A stretch of DNA of 64,000 nt. Source: CALDOK01 sp964481655 (GTDB taxonomy: Bacteria > Myxococcota_A > UBA796 > JAFGLY01). The stretch lies in assembly GCA_964481655.1 (NCBI GenBank), contig CAYZVO010000017.1, positions 6,311-70,310 on the forward strand, given 5' to 3'. Numbering within the stretch: position 1 is the stretch's first letter; each line of letters starts with the position of its first letter. Position numbers and translations under genes: made by a program. Shown here in pieces: positions 1-8,252 of the stretch. A model generated the notes under the pieces. The model saw only the letters and a list, made by a program, of their open reading frames with translations, ran no database searches and was not told the origin of the DNA.

Positions 1-1
1 C

Positions 2-925
2 CGGCAGGACGGCAGCGGCGACGACTCCGGCGCCCAGTACCGGCAGTCGGGCGACATGGACGAGCGCACCTGGCGCCTCAAGACCAACGACGCCGAGGAC
101 GACGACCCGGCACACCAGAGCTACGACGACCTGGCCGAACTGGCCCGGGTGATCAATGGGGTGGGCTTCGAGGGCCGCGGCGACGCTGTCTTCGAGTCCC
201 GGGAGTGGCAGCGCGCGGTGGAGGACATCTTCGACGTCAAGGCCTTCCTGCGCTGGGCCGGCACCTCGATGCTGCTGGGCGCTTGGGACAACTACTGGGC
301 CACCCCCGCCAACTACTACCTGTACAACTCGGGCAAGAAGGGTGCGGGCAAACAGTTCATGGACGAGCCGTACTTCCACTTCATCCCGTGGGACTACGAC
401 AACAGCCTGGGCGTCGATCGCTTCGACACGGAGTGGCAGTACGCCGACCTGCTGGACTGGTCCGCGGCCACCCGGAACTACCACGGGGGCCAGGGCGAGT
501 CCCAGCTGCCGATGATCGAGAACCTGCTCGAGAACGAGTACTTCCGCAGCTACTACCTGGACCACATCGAGCACATGCTCGACACCCGCTTCAACGATCA
601 GTGGTTCGGCGAGCGCATCGGTGACGAGGGCTCCGGCGGGCTGTGGGACCAGGTGCGCAACGCCGCCTTCCTCGAGTCCGACACCCCCAACGGCCCGTCG
701 CACACCGGCCGCCAGTTCACCAACGATCAGGTCTACTGGAACGGCTACGAGGGCTACGAACTGCACAAGGACGGCCAGGACACCACCGGCATCCTCCACT
801 ACGTGCGCATGCGCCACGACTCCGCCCGGGAGCAGCTCGAGCAGCTCCGCAAGAAGACCCCCGCGGGCTCCAGCGACGCCATCTTCCCCGCGGAGCCGAC
901 GCCGATCCCGAGCGCGCGGGAATAG
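2..925 (+). CDS. CotH kinase family protein, 5' end outside window
   Basis: The frame is open from base 2, so the true start lies upstream; the first in-window ATG (56) is internal. The visible 307 residues resemble the C-terminal half of CotH-type proteins, secreted or spore-coat protein kinases with an atypical kinase fold. Supporting motifs are an aromatic stretch of the type W(D)NYW..PANYYLYN (near in-window residues 95-110) and FIPWDYDNSLG (about 125-135), which matches the family's metal-binding WD-D-N block. Bacterial relatives outside Firmicutes are usually surface proteins with added repeat domains, and the missing N-terminus may hold such domains. It converges on the phosphoesterase gene with a 2-bp gap. 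The family call is from motif recognition only. Confidence 0.8.
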   Translation, partial: RQDGSGDDSGAQYRQSGDMDERTWRLKTNDAEDDDPAHQSYDDLAELARVINGVGFEGRGDAVFESREWQRAVEDIFDVKAFLRWAGTSMLLGAWDNYWATPANYYLYNSGKKGAGKQFMDEPYFHFIPWDYDNSLGVDRFDTEWQYADLLDWSAATRNYHGGQGESQLPMIENLLENEYFRSYYLDHIEHMLDTRFNDQWFGERIGDEGSGGLWDQVRNAAFLESDTPNGPSHTGRQFTNDQVYWNGYEGYELHKDGQDTTGILHYVRMRHDSAREQLEQLRKKTPAGSSDAIFPAEPTPIPSARE

Positions 926-927
926 CC

Positions 928-2703
928 CTACCTGCTGTAGCCGTACTCTTCCCTCAGCCAGGTCTCCGCGGGCTTCTCGTAGGTCCCCAGGCCCCAGGCC
1001 TTGATGGAGATGGTGGTCGCGGTGAGGTCCACGGTGATGTAGCCGACCTCGGAGGGGACCTGGTCGGTCTCGTCCAGCTCGGGGAAGGCCACCCGGTCGC
1101 GGCGGTCGGCGTCCTCGTCGTCCGGGTCGATCACGGTGGTGTGGGGGTAGTTGCCCGCCGGCGGGGTCACGATGTAGCCGACGCCGTCATCCGGGCCGAT
1201 GCCGTAGGTGGCCGACGAGACGATCTCGGCGTTGTACTGCAGCGGCAGCATGCGCTGGTACAGGTGCTCGTGGCCGTAGAAGCCCCAGTCCACGTTGCCG
1301 TCGAACAGCTCGGTCATGTCGCGGTAGGCGCCCTGCTCGTGGTGGTGGCGGCTGCCGATGTTGTAGGGCGGGTTGTGCCACTGGGTGAAGACCCAGTCGT
1401 ACTGGCGCACGCCGCCGCTCCAGGTGTCGGCCAGGTCGGCCTCGGCGAAGGCGTACTGGTCGCCTTCCCGCAGGAAGCCGTCGGGGTTCTCCGAGAACAG
1501 GGTGAGGATGTGCACCCGCCCGACGTCGAGGCTGTAGAAGTCGCCCACACCGTCTGCGGAAGAGGGGACCTCGAAGTAGTGGTGGAAGTTGGTGGTGTCG
1601 AGGTTCGAGCCGAAGGTGGGGGTGTCGTGGTTGCCCACCGCGGGCACGATGGGCGTGGAGTGGAACAGCTCGCGGCCGCGGTCGAAGAACACCCACCACT
1701 GGCCGTTCTTCTGGTCGTTGGGCATGTCGCCGGGGATCATGGCGAAGGCCAGGTCCGGGTGGTTGTCCACCACCGACTCCGCCACGTCGCCCCAGCGGTT
1801 GTCCTCGCCCTGATCCTGCATGTCCGACATCACCACGAAGGACAGCTCGCTGCCCCAGCGATCCGCGGTGCGGAAGCTGTAGGTCTCCGAGCCGTTCCCG
1901 GCGGAGTCCCAGACCTTGTAGTGGTAGGTGGTGTTCGGGGCGAGGTCCTCGAGGGCCACGTGGTGCATGGTGCCGAACTCGGTGCCGGCCACGGCCGAGC
2001 CCAGGGAGCTGGTGGTGCCGTACTCGACCACGCCCAGGCAGGGCAGGGAGGTCTCGAAGTTGACCACCACGCCGTCGTGGGCCTCGGCGGTGTCGTTCCA
2101 GGTCAGGTAGGGCCCGATGAAGGGGACCTCGAAGGCCCAGCCCCAGTCCTTGCCGCCGTTGGCGTCCCACTCGTCACCGACGGGGTCGTAGACCACGAAG
2201 TGCATCGCGCGGGCGTCGGTGGGGGTGGTGACGGTGACCTCGAAGCCGCCGTCGCCGGTGCGGCTCATCTCGCTGTCTCGCACCCAGCCCTCGTCGCCAC
2301 CCTCGACCACCACCTCCATGTCGTCCAGGCCCTCGACCGCGTTCCAGCCGTTGAAGCCGTGGTGCAGCGTCAGGCTGTGCACCTTGCGCAGGTCGCCGTA
2401 GTAGTAGACCGTCGCGTCCTCACCCGGCACCAGGGGGAAGGGCTCGACCCACACCTCGGGCTGCACCCAGGGGTCCAGGTGCCCCCAGTCGTAGGTGTCG
2501 GGGCCGGTGTCGGTGTCCGCGTCGCTGTCGGCGTCGGTGTCCGCGTCGCTGTCGGCGTCGGCGTCGGTGTCGGTGTCCGTGTCGCCGTCGGTGTCGGTGT
2601 CGGTGTCGCCTTCGGGGCCGGTGTCGTCCACGGGCTGGGTCTTGTCGCCGCAGGCAGCGGTCAACAGCAGCAGGGCGAGGGAGAGGCCGCGAGCGTAACG
2701 CAT
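928..2703 (-). CDS. Metallophosphoesterase (purple acid phosphatase-like) lipoprotein
   Basis: 591 residues. The start ATG (2703-2701) has a GGAG about 10 bases upstream and opens a signal peptide ending in LLLLTAAC (lipid-modified Cys18). Residues 28-62 form a Thr/Asp/Ala/Ser linker encoded by near-identical six-base units. Residues about 75-160 (with HHGFNGWN) resemble a small starch-binding-type module. A fibronectin-III-like purple acid phosphatase N-domain follows (VVEYGTTSSLG, ALEDLAPNTTYHYKV). The metallophosphoesterase core shows SDMQDQ, GDMPND, GNHD, QWHNPPYN and GHEHLYQR, the metal-ligand blocks of the superfamily. It is probably a surface-anchored phosphatase or phosphodiesterase; the substrate is unknown. 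The same frame stays open far upstream through metG, but that extension is antisense shadow. Confidence 0.88.
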   Translation of the reverse strand: MRYARGLSLALLLLTAACGDKTQPVDDTGPEGDTDTDTDGDTDTDTDADADSDADTDADSDADTDTGPDTYDWGHLDPWVQPEVWVEPFPLVPGEDATVYYYGDLRKVHSLTLHHGFNGWNAVEGLDDMEVVVEGGDEGWVRDSEMSRTGDGGFEVTVTTPTDARAMHFVVYDPVGDEWDANGGKDWGWAFEVPFIGPYLTWNDTAEAHDGVVVNFETSLPCLGVVEYGTTSSLGSAVAGTEFGTMHHVALEDLAPNTTYHYKVWDSAGNGSETYSFRTADRWGSELSFVVMSDMQDQGEDNRWGDVAESVVDNHPDLAFAMIPGDMPNDQKNGQWWVFFDRGRELFHSTPIVPAVGNHDTPTFGSNLDTTNFHHYFEVPSSADGVGDFYSLDVGRVHILTLFSENPDGFLREGDQYAFAEADLADTWSGGVRQYDWVFTQWHNPPYNIGSRHHHEQGAYRDMTELFDGNVDWGFYGHEHLYQRMLPLQYNAEIVSSATYGIGPDDGVGYIVTPPAGNYPHTTVIDPDDEDADRRDRVAFPELDETDQVPSEVGYITVDLTATTISIKAWGLGTYEKPAETWLREEYGYSR

Positions 2704-2838
2704 GATCGAGTCACTCCTATGGAACACCTGTAACCATAGTATCTCACGGCTGCGCCCACACCCCCCGAGATCGGCATTACCCCGGGCTCCCAGGCCGGGA
2801 TAGGGGGCGCGCCCGCCGACTCCAGCCAGGAACGAGCC

Positions 2839-4845
2839 ATGTCCAGCGACGCGCGCTTCTACATCACCACGCCCATCTACTACGTGAACGGCACCCCCCA
2901 CATCGGCCACGCCTACACCTCGGTGGTGGCGGACGCGGCGGTGCGCTGGCGCCGGTTGAAGGGCGAGGCGGCGTACTTCCTCACGGGCACCGACGAGCAC
3001 GGCCAGAAGGTGCTCGAGAAGGCCGAAGAGCGGGGCATGACCCCCAAGGACCACTGCGACGACATGGTGGTGCACTGGAAGGCGATGGGCGAGCGCTTCT
3101 CCATCTCCAACGACCACTTCGTGCGCACCACCGACCCGGGCCATGTGGCCTGTGTGAAGGCCGTGCTGCAGGACCTGTGGGACAAGGGCCAGATCTACAA
3201 GGACACCTACGTCGGCTGGTACTCCACCAGCGCCGAGCGCTTCTGGACCGAGAAGGACCTGGTGGACGGCAAGTGCCCCGACACCGGCCAGCCGGTCACC
3301 AAGATCGAGGAGTCCAACTACTTCTTCCGCATGGGCAGCTACCAGCAGCAGCTCATCGATCACATCGAAGCCAACCCCGACTTCATCCTGCCCGAGAAGC
3401 GCAAGAACGAGGTGTTGGGCTTCCTCCGCAAGGAGCTGGGCGACCTCTGCATCTCCCGTCCCAAGGAGCGCATGGCCTGGGGCATCGACCTGCCCTTCGA
3501 CACCGACTTCGTCACCTATGTCTGGTTCGACGCGCTGCTCAACTACCTGTCGGTCCCCGGGTACATGCCCGGCGGCGACGACGGCTACCTGGACACCTGG
3601 CCCGCCACCTACCACCTCATCGGCAAGGACATCCTGACCACCCACTCGGTCTACTGGATCACCATGCTGATGGCGATGGAGGTGCCCCTGCCCGAGCACA
3701 TCTTCGCCCACGGCTGGTGGATGTCCGCCGACGGCGAGAAGATGAGCAAGTCCCTGGGCAACGCCATCGACATCAACCTGCTGGCCGACGAGTACGGCGT
3801 CTGCGCCACCCGCTACTACCTGCTGCGGGAGATCGCGCTGGGCGCCGACGGCAACTTCTCCTACCAGGGTTTCCAGACCCGCTACAACGCCGACCTGGCC
3901 AATGATCTGGGCAACCTGGCCCACCGGGCCCTGTCCATGACCCGCAACTGGCTGGGGGGCGTCACCCCCGCCCTGGGCGCCAGCACCGAGCTCGAAGACG
4001 AGCTGCAGGCCCTGGCCGTCACCGCCGTCCGGGACTACGCCGAACGCATGGACCGCCTCGAGTTCAAGGGCGCGCTGGACGCCCTGTGGGAGCTGGTCAA
4101 GGCCGGCAACAAGTATGTGGACACCACCGCGCCCTGGGCCCTCAACAAGAAGGGTGAGACCGAACGCCTGGCCACCGTGATGCGCACCGTGGCCGAGCTG
4201 TGCAACCTGGTGGCCGGCTTCCTGCTGCCCGTGATGCCCGCCAAGATGGGCGAGCTCCTCGAGCGCCTGGGCCGCTCCGTGCCCCAGGCCGAGGCCGACG
4301 TGCGCGCCGTGCTGTGCGGGGGCGCCGAGCCCCTGCGGGCTCTGGTCGAGGCTGACGCCCAGGACCTGGGCGAGCCCCTGTTCCCCCGCTTCCGCAAGCT
4401 GCCCCCCGCCATCGCCGCCTTGTTCGGCGACGAAGACGACGCCAAGAAGAAGCAGGACCGGCGGTCCGCCCAGAAGACCAAGCAGAAGGCCCCCAAGGAG
4501 CCGCCGCCCCCGACCCCCGAAGACGCCATCACCTACGACGACTTCGCCAAGGTCCGCCTGCAGGCTGGCCGCGTCCTCGAGTGCTCGAAGCACCCCAAGG
4601 CCGACAGGCTGCTGGTGGTCAAGGTGGATGTGGGCGAGCCCGAGCCCCGGCAGATCGTGGCCGGCGTGGCCGACGTCTTCGGGCCCGATGATCTGGTGGG
4701 CCGCACCGTCGTGGTGGTCTGCAACCTGAAGCCCGTGAAGCTGCGCGGTGTCTGGTCCAACGGCATGCTCCTGGCGGCCAGCAACGATGATGGCGTGCAG
4801 GATCTCGTCGGCGCAGACTGCGACCCGGGTGCGGCGGTGAAGTAG
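2839..4845 (+). CDS. metG: Methionyl-tRNA synthetase
   Basis: 668 residues, class I aminoacyl-tRNA synthetase charging tRNA-Met in the cytoplasm. The HIGH motif appears as PHIGHAYTS (about residues 20-28) and the KMSKS loop as GEKMSKSLGN (about 299-308). The anticodon-binding helical domain follows. A Lys/Pro-rich linker (KKKQDRRSAQKTKQK) leads to a C-terminal EMAP/Trbp111-type tRNA-binding OB domain (from about residue 565). In the connective peptide the usual zinc knuckle is degraded: YSTSAERFW replaces the first CxxC and CPDTG keeps one Cys of the second, so zinc is probably not bound. The start has a purine-rich AGGAA at about 9 bases. It is divergent from the phosphoesterase gene across 135 bp. 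Confidence 0.97.
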   Translation: MSSDARFYITTPIYYVNGTPHIGHAYTSVVADAAVRWRRLKGEAAYFLTGTDEHGQKVLEKAEERGMTPKDHCDDMVVHWKAMGERFSISNDHFVRTTDPGHVACVKAVLQDLWDKGQIYKDTYVGWYSTSAERFWTEKDLVDGKCPDTGQPVTKIEESNYFFRMGSYQQQLIDHIEANPDFILPEKRKNEVLGFLRKELGDLCISRPKERMAWGIDLPFDTDFVTYVWFDALLNYLSVPGYMPGGDDGYLDTWPATYHLIGKDILTTHSVYWITMLMAMEVPLPEHIFAHGWWMSADGEKMSKSLGNAIDINLLADEYGVCATRYYLLREIALGADGNFSYQGFQTRYNADLANDLGNLAHRALSMTRNWLGGVTPALGASTELEDELQALAVTAVRDYAERMDRLEFKGALDALWELVKAGNKYVDTTAPWALNKKGETERLATVMRTVAELCNLVAGFLLPVMPAKMGELLERLGRSVPQAEADVRAVLCGGAEPLRALVEADAQDLGEPLFPRFRKLPPAIAALFGDEDDAKKKQDRRSAQKTKQKAPKEPPPPTPEDAITYDDFAKVRLQAGRVLECSKHPKADRLLVVKVDVGEPEPRQIVAGVADVFGPDDLVGRTVVVVCNLKPVKLRGVWSNGMLLAASNDDGVQDLVGADCDPGAAVK

Positions 4846-4862
4846 GGCGAGGTCCGTAGGGC

Positions 4863-5092
4863 GGCCACAGCCCGCCCAGATGCGCCATCTGACGCCACCC
4901 TGTCCGGTCCGGGCCGCAGGAACCGGCCACAGCTCGCCCAGATGCGCCATCTGAGGCCGCCCTGTCCGGTCCGGGCCGCAGGAACCGGCCACAGCTCGCC
5001 CAGATGCGCCATCTGAGGCCGCCCTGTCCGGTTCGGGCCGCAGGAACCGGCCACAGCTCGCCCAGATACGCCATCTGAGGCCACCCTGTCCG
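4863..5092. repeat. 62-bp tandem repeat, four copies, each with two dyads
   Basis: The word CCACAG recurs at 4865, 4927, 4989 and 5051, an exact 62-bp period. Each unit contains CAGATG-CGC-CATCTG, a perfect 6-bp inverted repeat, at 4877-4891, 4939-4953 and 5001-5015, with one mismatch at 5063-5077. The unit junction gives a second dyad, CCGGTTC / GAACCGG, perfect at 5028-5034 and 5044-5050. The period is not a multiple of three. The array fills the 345-bp gap between metG and the barrel gene and sits within the likely promoter or leader region of the latter. Function is unknown; it could be mRNA-structure, protein-binding or a minisatellite. Confidence 0.9.
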
Positions 5093-5190
5093 CATGCGGG
5101 CCCGCCTGAAGGCTCCCGGCCCCTCGCGACACACAGCTCCCAGACAGCGCCGCCCCACACACGCAGCCGGGGCGGCCACGGGAGGTGTGT

Positions 5191-5937
5191 ATGTGTGTCG
5201 GCTCGGCCCGCCAGGGCTCGTTCCTCGTCTGCCTGCTGGCGGCGCTCGCCCTGCTCATCCCCGGCCTGTCCTACGCCGATGAGACCCTCGTCGAAGAGCC
5301 GGAGCCCCGACGCCGGATCATCAAGACGGTCCAGCCCAAGGCCTACCTCAAGCGCGGACGGCTCGAGCTCGAGCCCCTGGCGGGGGCGGTGGTCAACGAT
5401 CCCTTCCTGCGGCGGCGCATCGTGGGGCTGCAGGCGGGCTGGCACGCGGCGGACATCTTCTCGCTCGAGCTGAACCTGGGCTTCTCGCCCATGCTGGGGG
5501 AGGCGGACTGGAAGCCCATCACCGCCGAGCTCATCGAGAACAACCACGTGTCCCCGGACCTGTCGCGCCTGACCTGGTTCGGGGGCGCGGGCCTGGGCTT
5601 CGCCCCGATCCACGGCAAGTTCGCCGTGGGCCAGCGCATCGTGCACTACGACATCTTCGGCAGCTTCGGCATGGGGGTGGTGCGCACGGTGGACGACCTC
5701 GAGGTCATCGGCGCCGACGACGATCCCTGGGCCCAGGCCACCCAGCACCAACTGCACCCCACCACCCGCTACGGCGGGGGGGCCCGGGTGGTGCTGGGGC
5801 CCAACGTGGCGGTGCGGGTGGAGGCCCGCTCGCTGGTCTACATCGAGACCATCTTCGGCACGACCCTCGAGATGAAGAACAACATGCTGGTGCTGGGGGG
5901 CGTGTCCTTCTTCCTGCCCGGGCGTGAAGCGGGCTGA
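5191..5937 (+). CDS. Outer-membrane beta-barrel-like exported protein
   Basis: 248 residues. ATG 5191 is preferred over GTG 5185 because GGAGG (5181-5185) sits five bases before it. The N-terminus is a Sec signal (FLVCLLAALALLIPGLSYA, cleavage near residue 29). The mature part has alternating short beta-like strands with many Gly and aromatic residues (FGGAGLGFAPIHGKFAVG, IFGSFGMGVV, GGGARVVLGPNVAVRVEA) and ends with a hydrophobic strand. This pattern fits small outer-membrane barrel proteins common in Myxococcota. No catalytic motif is visible. It follows the 62-bp hairpin array, which may form its leader. Confidence 0.75.
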   Translation: MCVGSARQGSFLVCLLAALALLIPGLSYADETLVEEPEPRRRIIKTVQPKAYLKRGRLELEPLAGAVVNDPFLRRRIVGLQAGWHAADIFSLELNLGFSPMLGEADWKPITAELIENNHVSPDLSRLTWFGGAGLGFAPIHGKFAVGQRIVHYDIFGSFGMGVVRTVDDLEVIGADDDPWAQATQHQLHPTTRYGGGARVVLGPNVAVRVEARSLVYIETIFGTTLEMKNNMLVLGGVSFFLPGREAG

Positions 5938-5942
5938 TGGTG

Positions 5943-5987
5943 CGTTCCACCCCGCCGTAGATGGAACACGGGACAGTCGATGGGACA
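5943..5987. promoter_or_regulatory. Array of four TGTYCCA half-sites (activator binding region A)
   Basis: Half-sites of the heptamer TGTYCCA, in either orientation, lie at 5943-5949 (CGTTCCA), 5962-5968 (TGGAACA), 5969-5975 (CGGGACA) and 5981-5987 (TGGGACA). They sit about 93-137 bases upstream of the -24 element of the sigma-54 promoter at 6078. The same heptamers cluster before the activator gene (17799-17855) and before the zinc-ribbon gene (19460-19504). I infer an enhancer for the FHA-domain activator. Confidence 0.7.
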
Positions 5988-6077
5988 CGCTGGGCGGTGG
6001 GCGCCGCCGGTGATGGCGTGTGGTGATTCTTTAGGAGAAACGCACGCGATCGTGAGTTCGGCCCATGCTCGCCATCG

Positions 6078-6094
6078 TTGGCCCCCTTCTTGCG
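6078..6094 (+). promoter_or_regulatory. Sigma-54 (-24/-12) promoter for the small membrane protein
   Basis: TTGGCCCCCTTCTTGCG has GG at 6080-6081 and GC at 6092-6093 with exactly ten bases between, the RpoN spacing, and keeps the TTGGC and TTGC cores. The ATG lies 36 bases downstream of the GC. Confidence 0.75.
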
Positions 6095-6129
6095 AAGTCT
6101 CCGGGTGCGTCCCAGCCACGGAGCCTCCC

Positions 6130-6354
6130 ATGACCGCACGCATCAACCTCCCCGTCCCCTGCATCTGGCTGCTGGGCTTCTCGCCGGCGGCGCTGGCGTC
6201 CGAGGCCACGCACCTGTTCGTGGCGAGCGCCGAGTCGGGGTTGCTCGCGAGCCCGCAGGACCTGCTGCCGCTGCTGCTGGCCGTCCCCGTGGCCATCGCG
6301 CTGCTGCGTCAGCGGCGGTCCGCTACCCCAGTCCCCGCGGCACCTCTTCGGTGA
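6130..6354 (+). CDS. Small exported or membrane protein, sigma-54 controlled
   Basis: 74 residues, not recognised. It has a signal-peptide-like N-terminus (LPVPCIWLLGFSPAALAS) and a second hydrophobic stretch (LLPLLLAVPVAIALL) before an Arg-rich tail, so it may be a tiny single-pass membrane protein, resembling sortase-like surface anchors (hydrophobic segment then RQRR) but without an LPXTG. CGGAG lies eight bases before the ATG. The leader layout matches that of the zinc-ribbon gene at 19621: same promoter type, GC-to-ATG distance of 34-36 bases, same CGGAG. Its last 32 bases overlap the 3' end of the convergent histidine kinase gene. The promoter context is the main reason to believe this gene. 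Confidence 0.6.
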   Translation: MTARINLPVPCIWLLGFSPAALASEATHLFVASAESGLLASPQDLLPLLLAVPVAIALLRQRRSATPVPAAPLR

Positions 6355-8134
6355 TGTCGGGGATGTCGTCCAGCTCCGGCTCGAGCGCCTCGCGGAGCTT
6401 GGCCGCCAGGCGGGTGGGGGTGAAGGGCTTGGGCAGGAAGTGGACCTTCTCGGAGGCCACCCCCCGACGCAGCACGTCGTCCTCGGTGTAGCCGGAGGTG
6501 AAGACCACCCGCATGGTGGGGTGGAAGGCCAGCAGGTGCTCGGCCAGCTCGCGGCCGTTCATGCCGGGCAGGACCACGTCGGTGAGCAGCAGATCCGGCG
6601 GCCGGTCGCTGTGGTGCACGTAGGCCAGGGCCTCTTCGGGTGAGGTCGCGGAGTCCACCAGGTAGCCGAGCTCCTCGAGCATGGCCTCGGTGGTCTCGAG
6701 CACCATGGGATCGTCCTCGACCAGCAACACCCGCTCGTGCCCGCCCGGTGAGCTGAAGGGCTGCCGCGCTCGCTCCATCTCCTCGGGCAGCTCCTTGCTG
6801 CAGGCGAAGAGCATCGTGAAGGTGGTGCCCTGCCCCGGGGCGGACTGCACGCGGATCTCGCCGTCGTGCTGCTGCACGATGTTGAAGACCATGGTCAGGC
6901 CCAGGCCGGTGCCCTGGCCGACGCCCTTGGTGGTGAAGAAGGGCTCGAAGATCCGCGCCCGCGTCTCCGGGGCCATGCCGTGGCCGGTGTCTCGAACCTC
7001 GAGGGCCAGGCGGGGCGGGACCTCGGCGGCCTCGCCGTGGGGGGTGTTGGCGGTTGAGATGACCAGGGTGCCCCCCTCGGCCATGGCGTCGCGGGCGTTG
7101 AGGGCCAGGTTCATCAGCACCAGCTCGAGCTGGCTGCTGTCGGCCAGGACCACGTCCTGGGTGGCGCGCAGGCGGATCTCGAGGCGGATCTCCTCGCCGA
7201 TGAGCCGCTGCAGCATGGGGGCGATGCCGCGCACGCAGCCGTGGATGGAGGCGGGGGCCATGGCCACCACCTTGCGGCGGCTGAAGGCCAGCAGGCGCCC
7301 GGTGAGCTCGGCGGCGCGATCCACCGATCGCAGGCTGGTCTCGATGCGCTGGGCCGGCTTGCTGGCGGGATCCAGCGCCATGAGGGCCAGCTCCATGTTG
7401 CCCCGGATGGCCGTGAGCACGTTGTTGAAGTCGTGGGCGACGCCACCGGCCAGCTGGCCTACCGCCTCCATCTTCTGAGCCTGGCCGAGCTGCTCGGTGA
7501 GCTCCTGCTTCTCGCTCTGCAGCCGGGCGCGGGTCAGCGCCTCCTCCACCAGGGCGTTGGCGGCGTCCTCGCGCTCCAGCAGGATCTTCAGCATGTCGCG
7601 CTGCAGCAGCCCCGGCGCCAGCACGAGCACCAGGCATGCGGTGCAGACCACGGCGGTGACGGCGGCCCAGGCCTGCGGGCTGTTGATGGTCGCAGGGATG
7701 GTCGGGTTCAGCTCGAGCACACCGAGCACGAAGCCTCCACCCACCAGCGCCATGCTGCCCATGCAGAGCAGGCCGAAGAAGATCCCCGAGCGCAGCCCGA
7801 AGAAGACGGTGGCCAGCACCGCGACGGTCAGCAGCAGGACCGTGCCGCCCCCCGCGAGGCCGAAGCGGGCCAGGGTGTCGATGGCCAGGGCGAACAGCAC
7901 GATCTCGAGGGAGGCCGCGCGGAACCCGAAGGGGACGTGGCGGGGTAGCAGCGCGCAGACCGCCAGGAGCCAGTACCCCACCGACGCGACGACCAGGTGG
8001 GTCCACAGCCCCAGCTGCCACATGGCCACGCAGTGGGCGATCCAGGCGGGGAAGCCCACCAGGGCCAGGCCGTAGAGCATCCAGGCCAGCAGGCGCTGGC
8101 GGATGGCGTACAGCTCGGCGGGGGGGCGACCCAT
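6323..8134 (-). CDS. Hybrid sensor histidine kinase/response regulator
   Basis: 603 residues. Residues about 15-175 form six hydrophobic segments, a membrane sensor without a large periplasmic loop. A short coiled coil (180-220) leads to the dimerisation domain GGVAHDFNNVL with His234. The ATPase domain shows NLALNARDAM, DTGHGM, FEPFFTTK and GTGLGL. A C-terminal receiver domain has VLLVEDDP, phospho-acceptor Asp519 in LLTDVVLPGMNG, a Thr/Ser switch (FTSGYTED) and LPKPF. It probably autophosphorylates and passes phosphate to its own receiver; no output domain or partner regulator is adjacent. It is divergent from the TPR gene with a 118-bp gap. Confidence 0.95.
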   Translation of the reverse strand: MGRPPAELYAIRQRLLAWMLYGLALVGFPAWIAHCVAMWQLGLWTHLVVASVGYWLLAVCALLPRHVPFGFRAASLEIVLFALAIDTLARFGLAGGGTVLLLTVAVLATVFFGLRSGIFFGLLCMGSMALVGGGFVLGVLELNPTIPATINSPQAWAAVTAVVCTACLVLVLAPGLLQRDMLKILLEREDAANALVEEALTRARLQSEKQELTEQLGQAQKMEAVGQLAGGVAHDFNNVLTAIRGNMELALMALDPASKPAQRIETSLRSVDRAAELTGRLLAFSRRKVVAMAPASIHGCVRGIAPMLQRLIGEEIRLEIRLRATQDVVLADSSQLELVLMNLALNARDAMAEGGTLVISTANTPHGEAAEVPPRLALEVRDTGHGMAPETRARIFEPFFTTKGVGQGTGLGLTMVFNIVQQHDGEIRVQSAPGQGTTFTMLFACSKELPEEMERARQPFSSPGGHERVLLVEDDPMVLETTEAMLEELGYLVDSATSPEEALAYVHHSDRPPDLLLTDVVLPGMNGRELAEHLLAFHPTMRVVFTSGYTEDDVLRRGVASEKVHFLPKPFTPTRLAAKLREALEPELDDIPDITEEVPRGLG

Positions 8135-8252
8135 GGCGTCCTCGGAGGCGGCTCATGTAGCACGGCCGTGACCCCCACCTCACCCCGTGGGGTCGTCCGA
8201 TGAGCGTTAGGGAGGTTCGAGGCGCCACGACCCCGGCGCCGAGGGAGCAGCC

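Noticed and set aside
2720..2726. Single TGGAACA heptamer upstream of the phosphoesterase, and another TGTTCCA at 12681-12687
   Set aside because: Each is a lone copy without a sigma-54 promoter nearby; likely chance.
4863..5092. CRISPR array
   Set aside because: The units are head-to-tail and contiguous with no unique spacers; the same holds for 20240-20530.
928..5988. A minus-strand open frame of about 1,686 codons covering the phosphoesterase and continuing through metG
   Set aside because: The part upstream of 2703 is antisense to metG, whose codons explain the absence of stops. The lipobox start at 2703 is clear.
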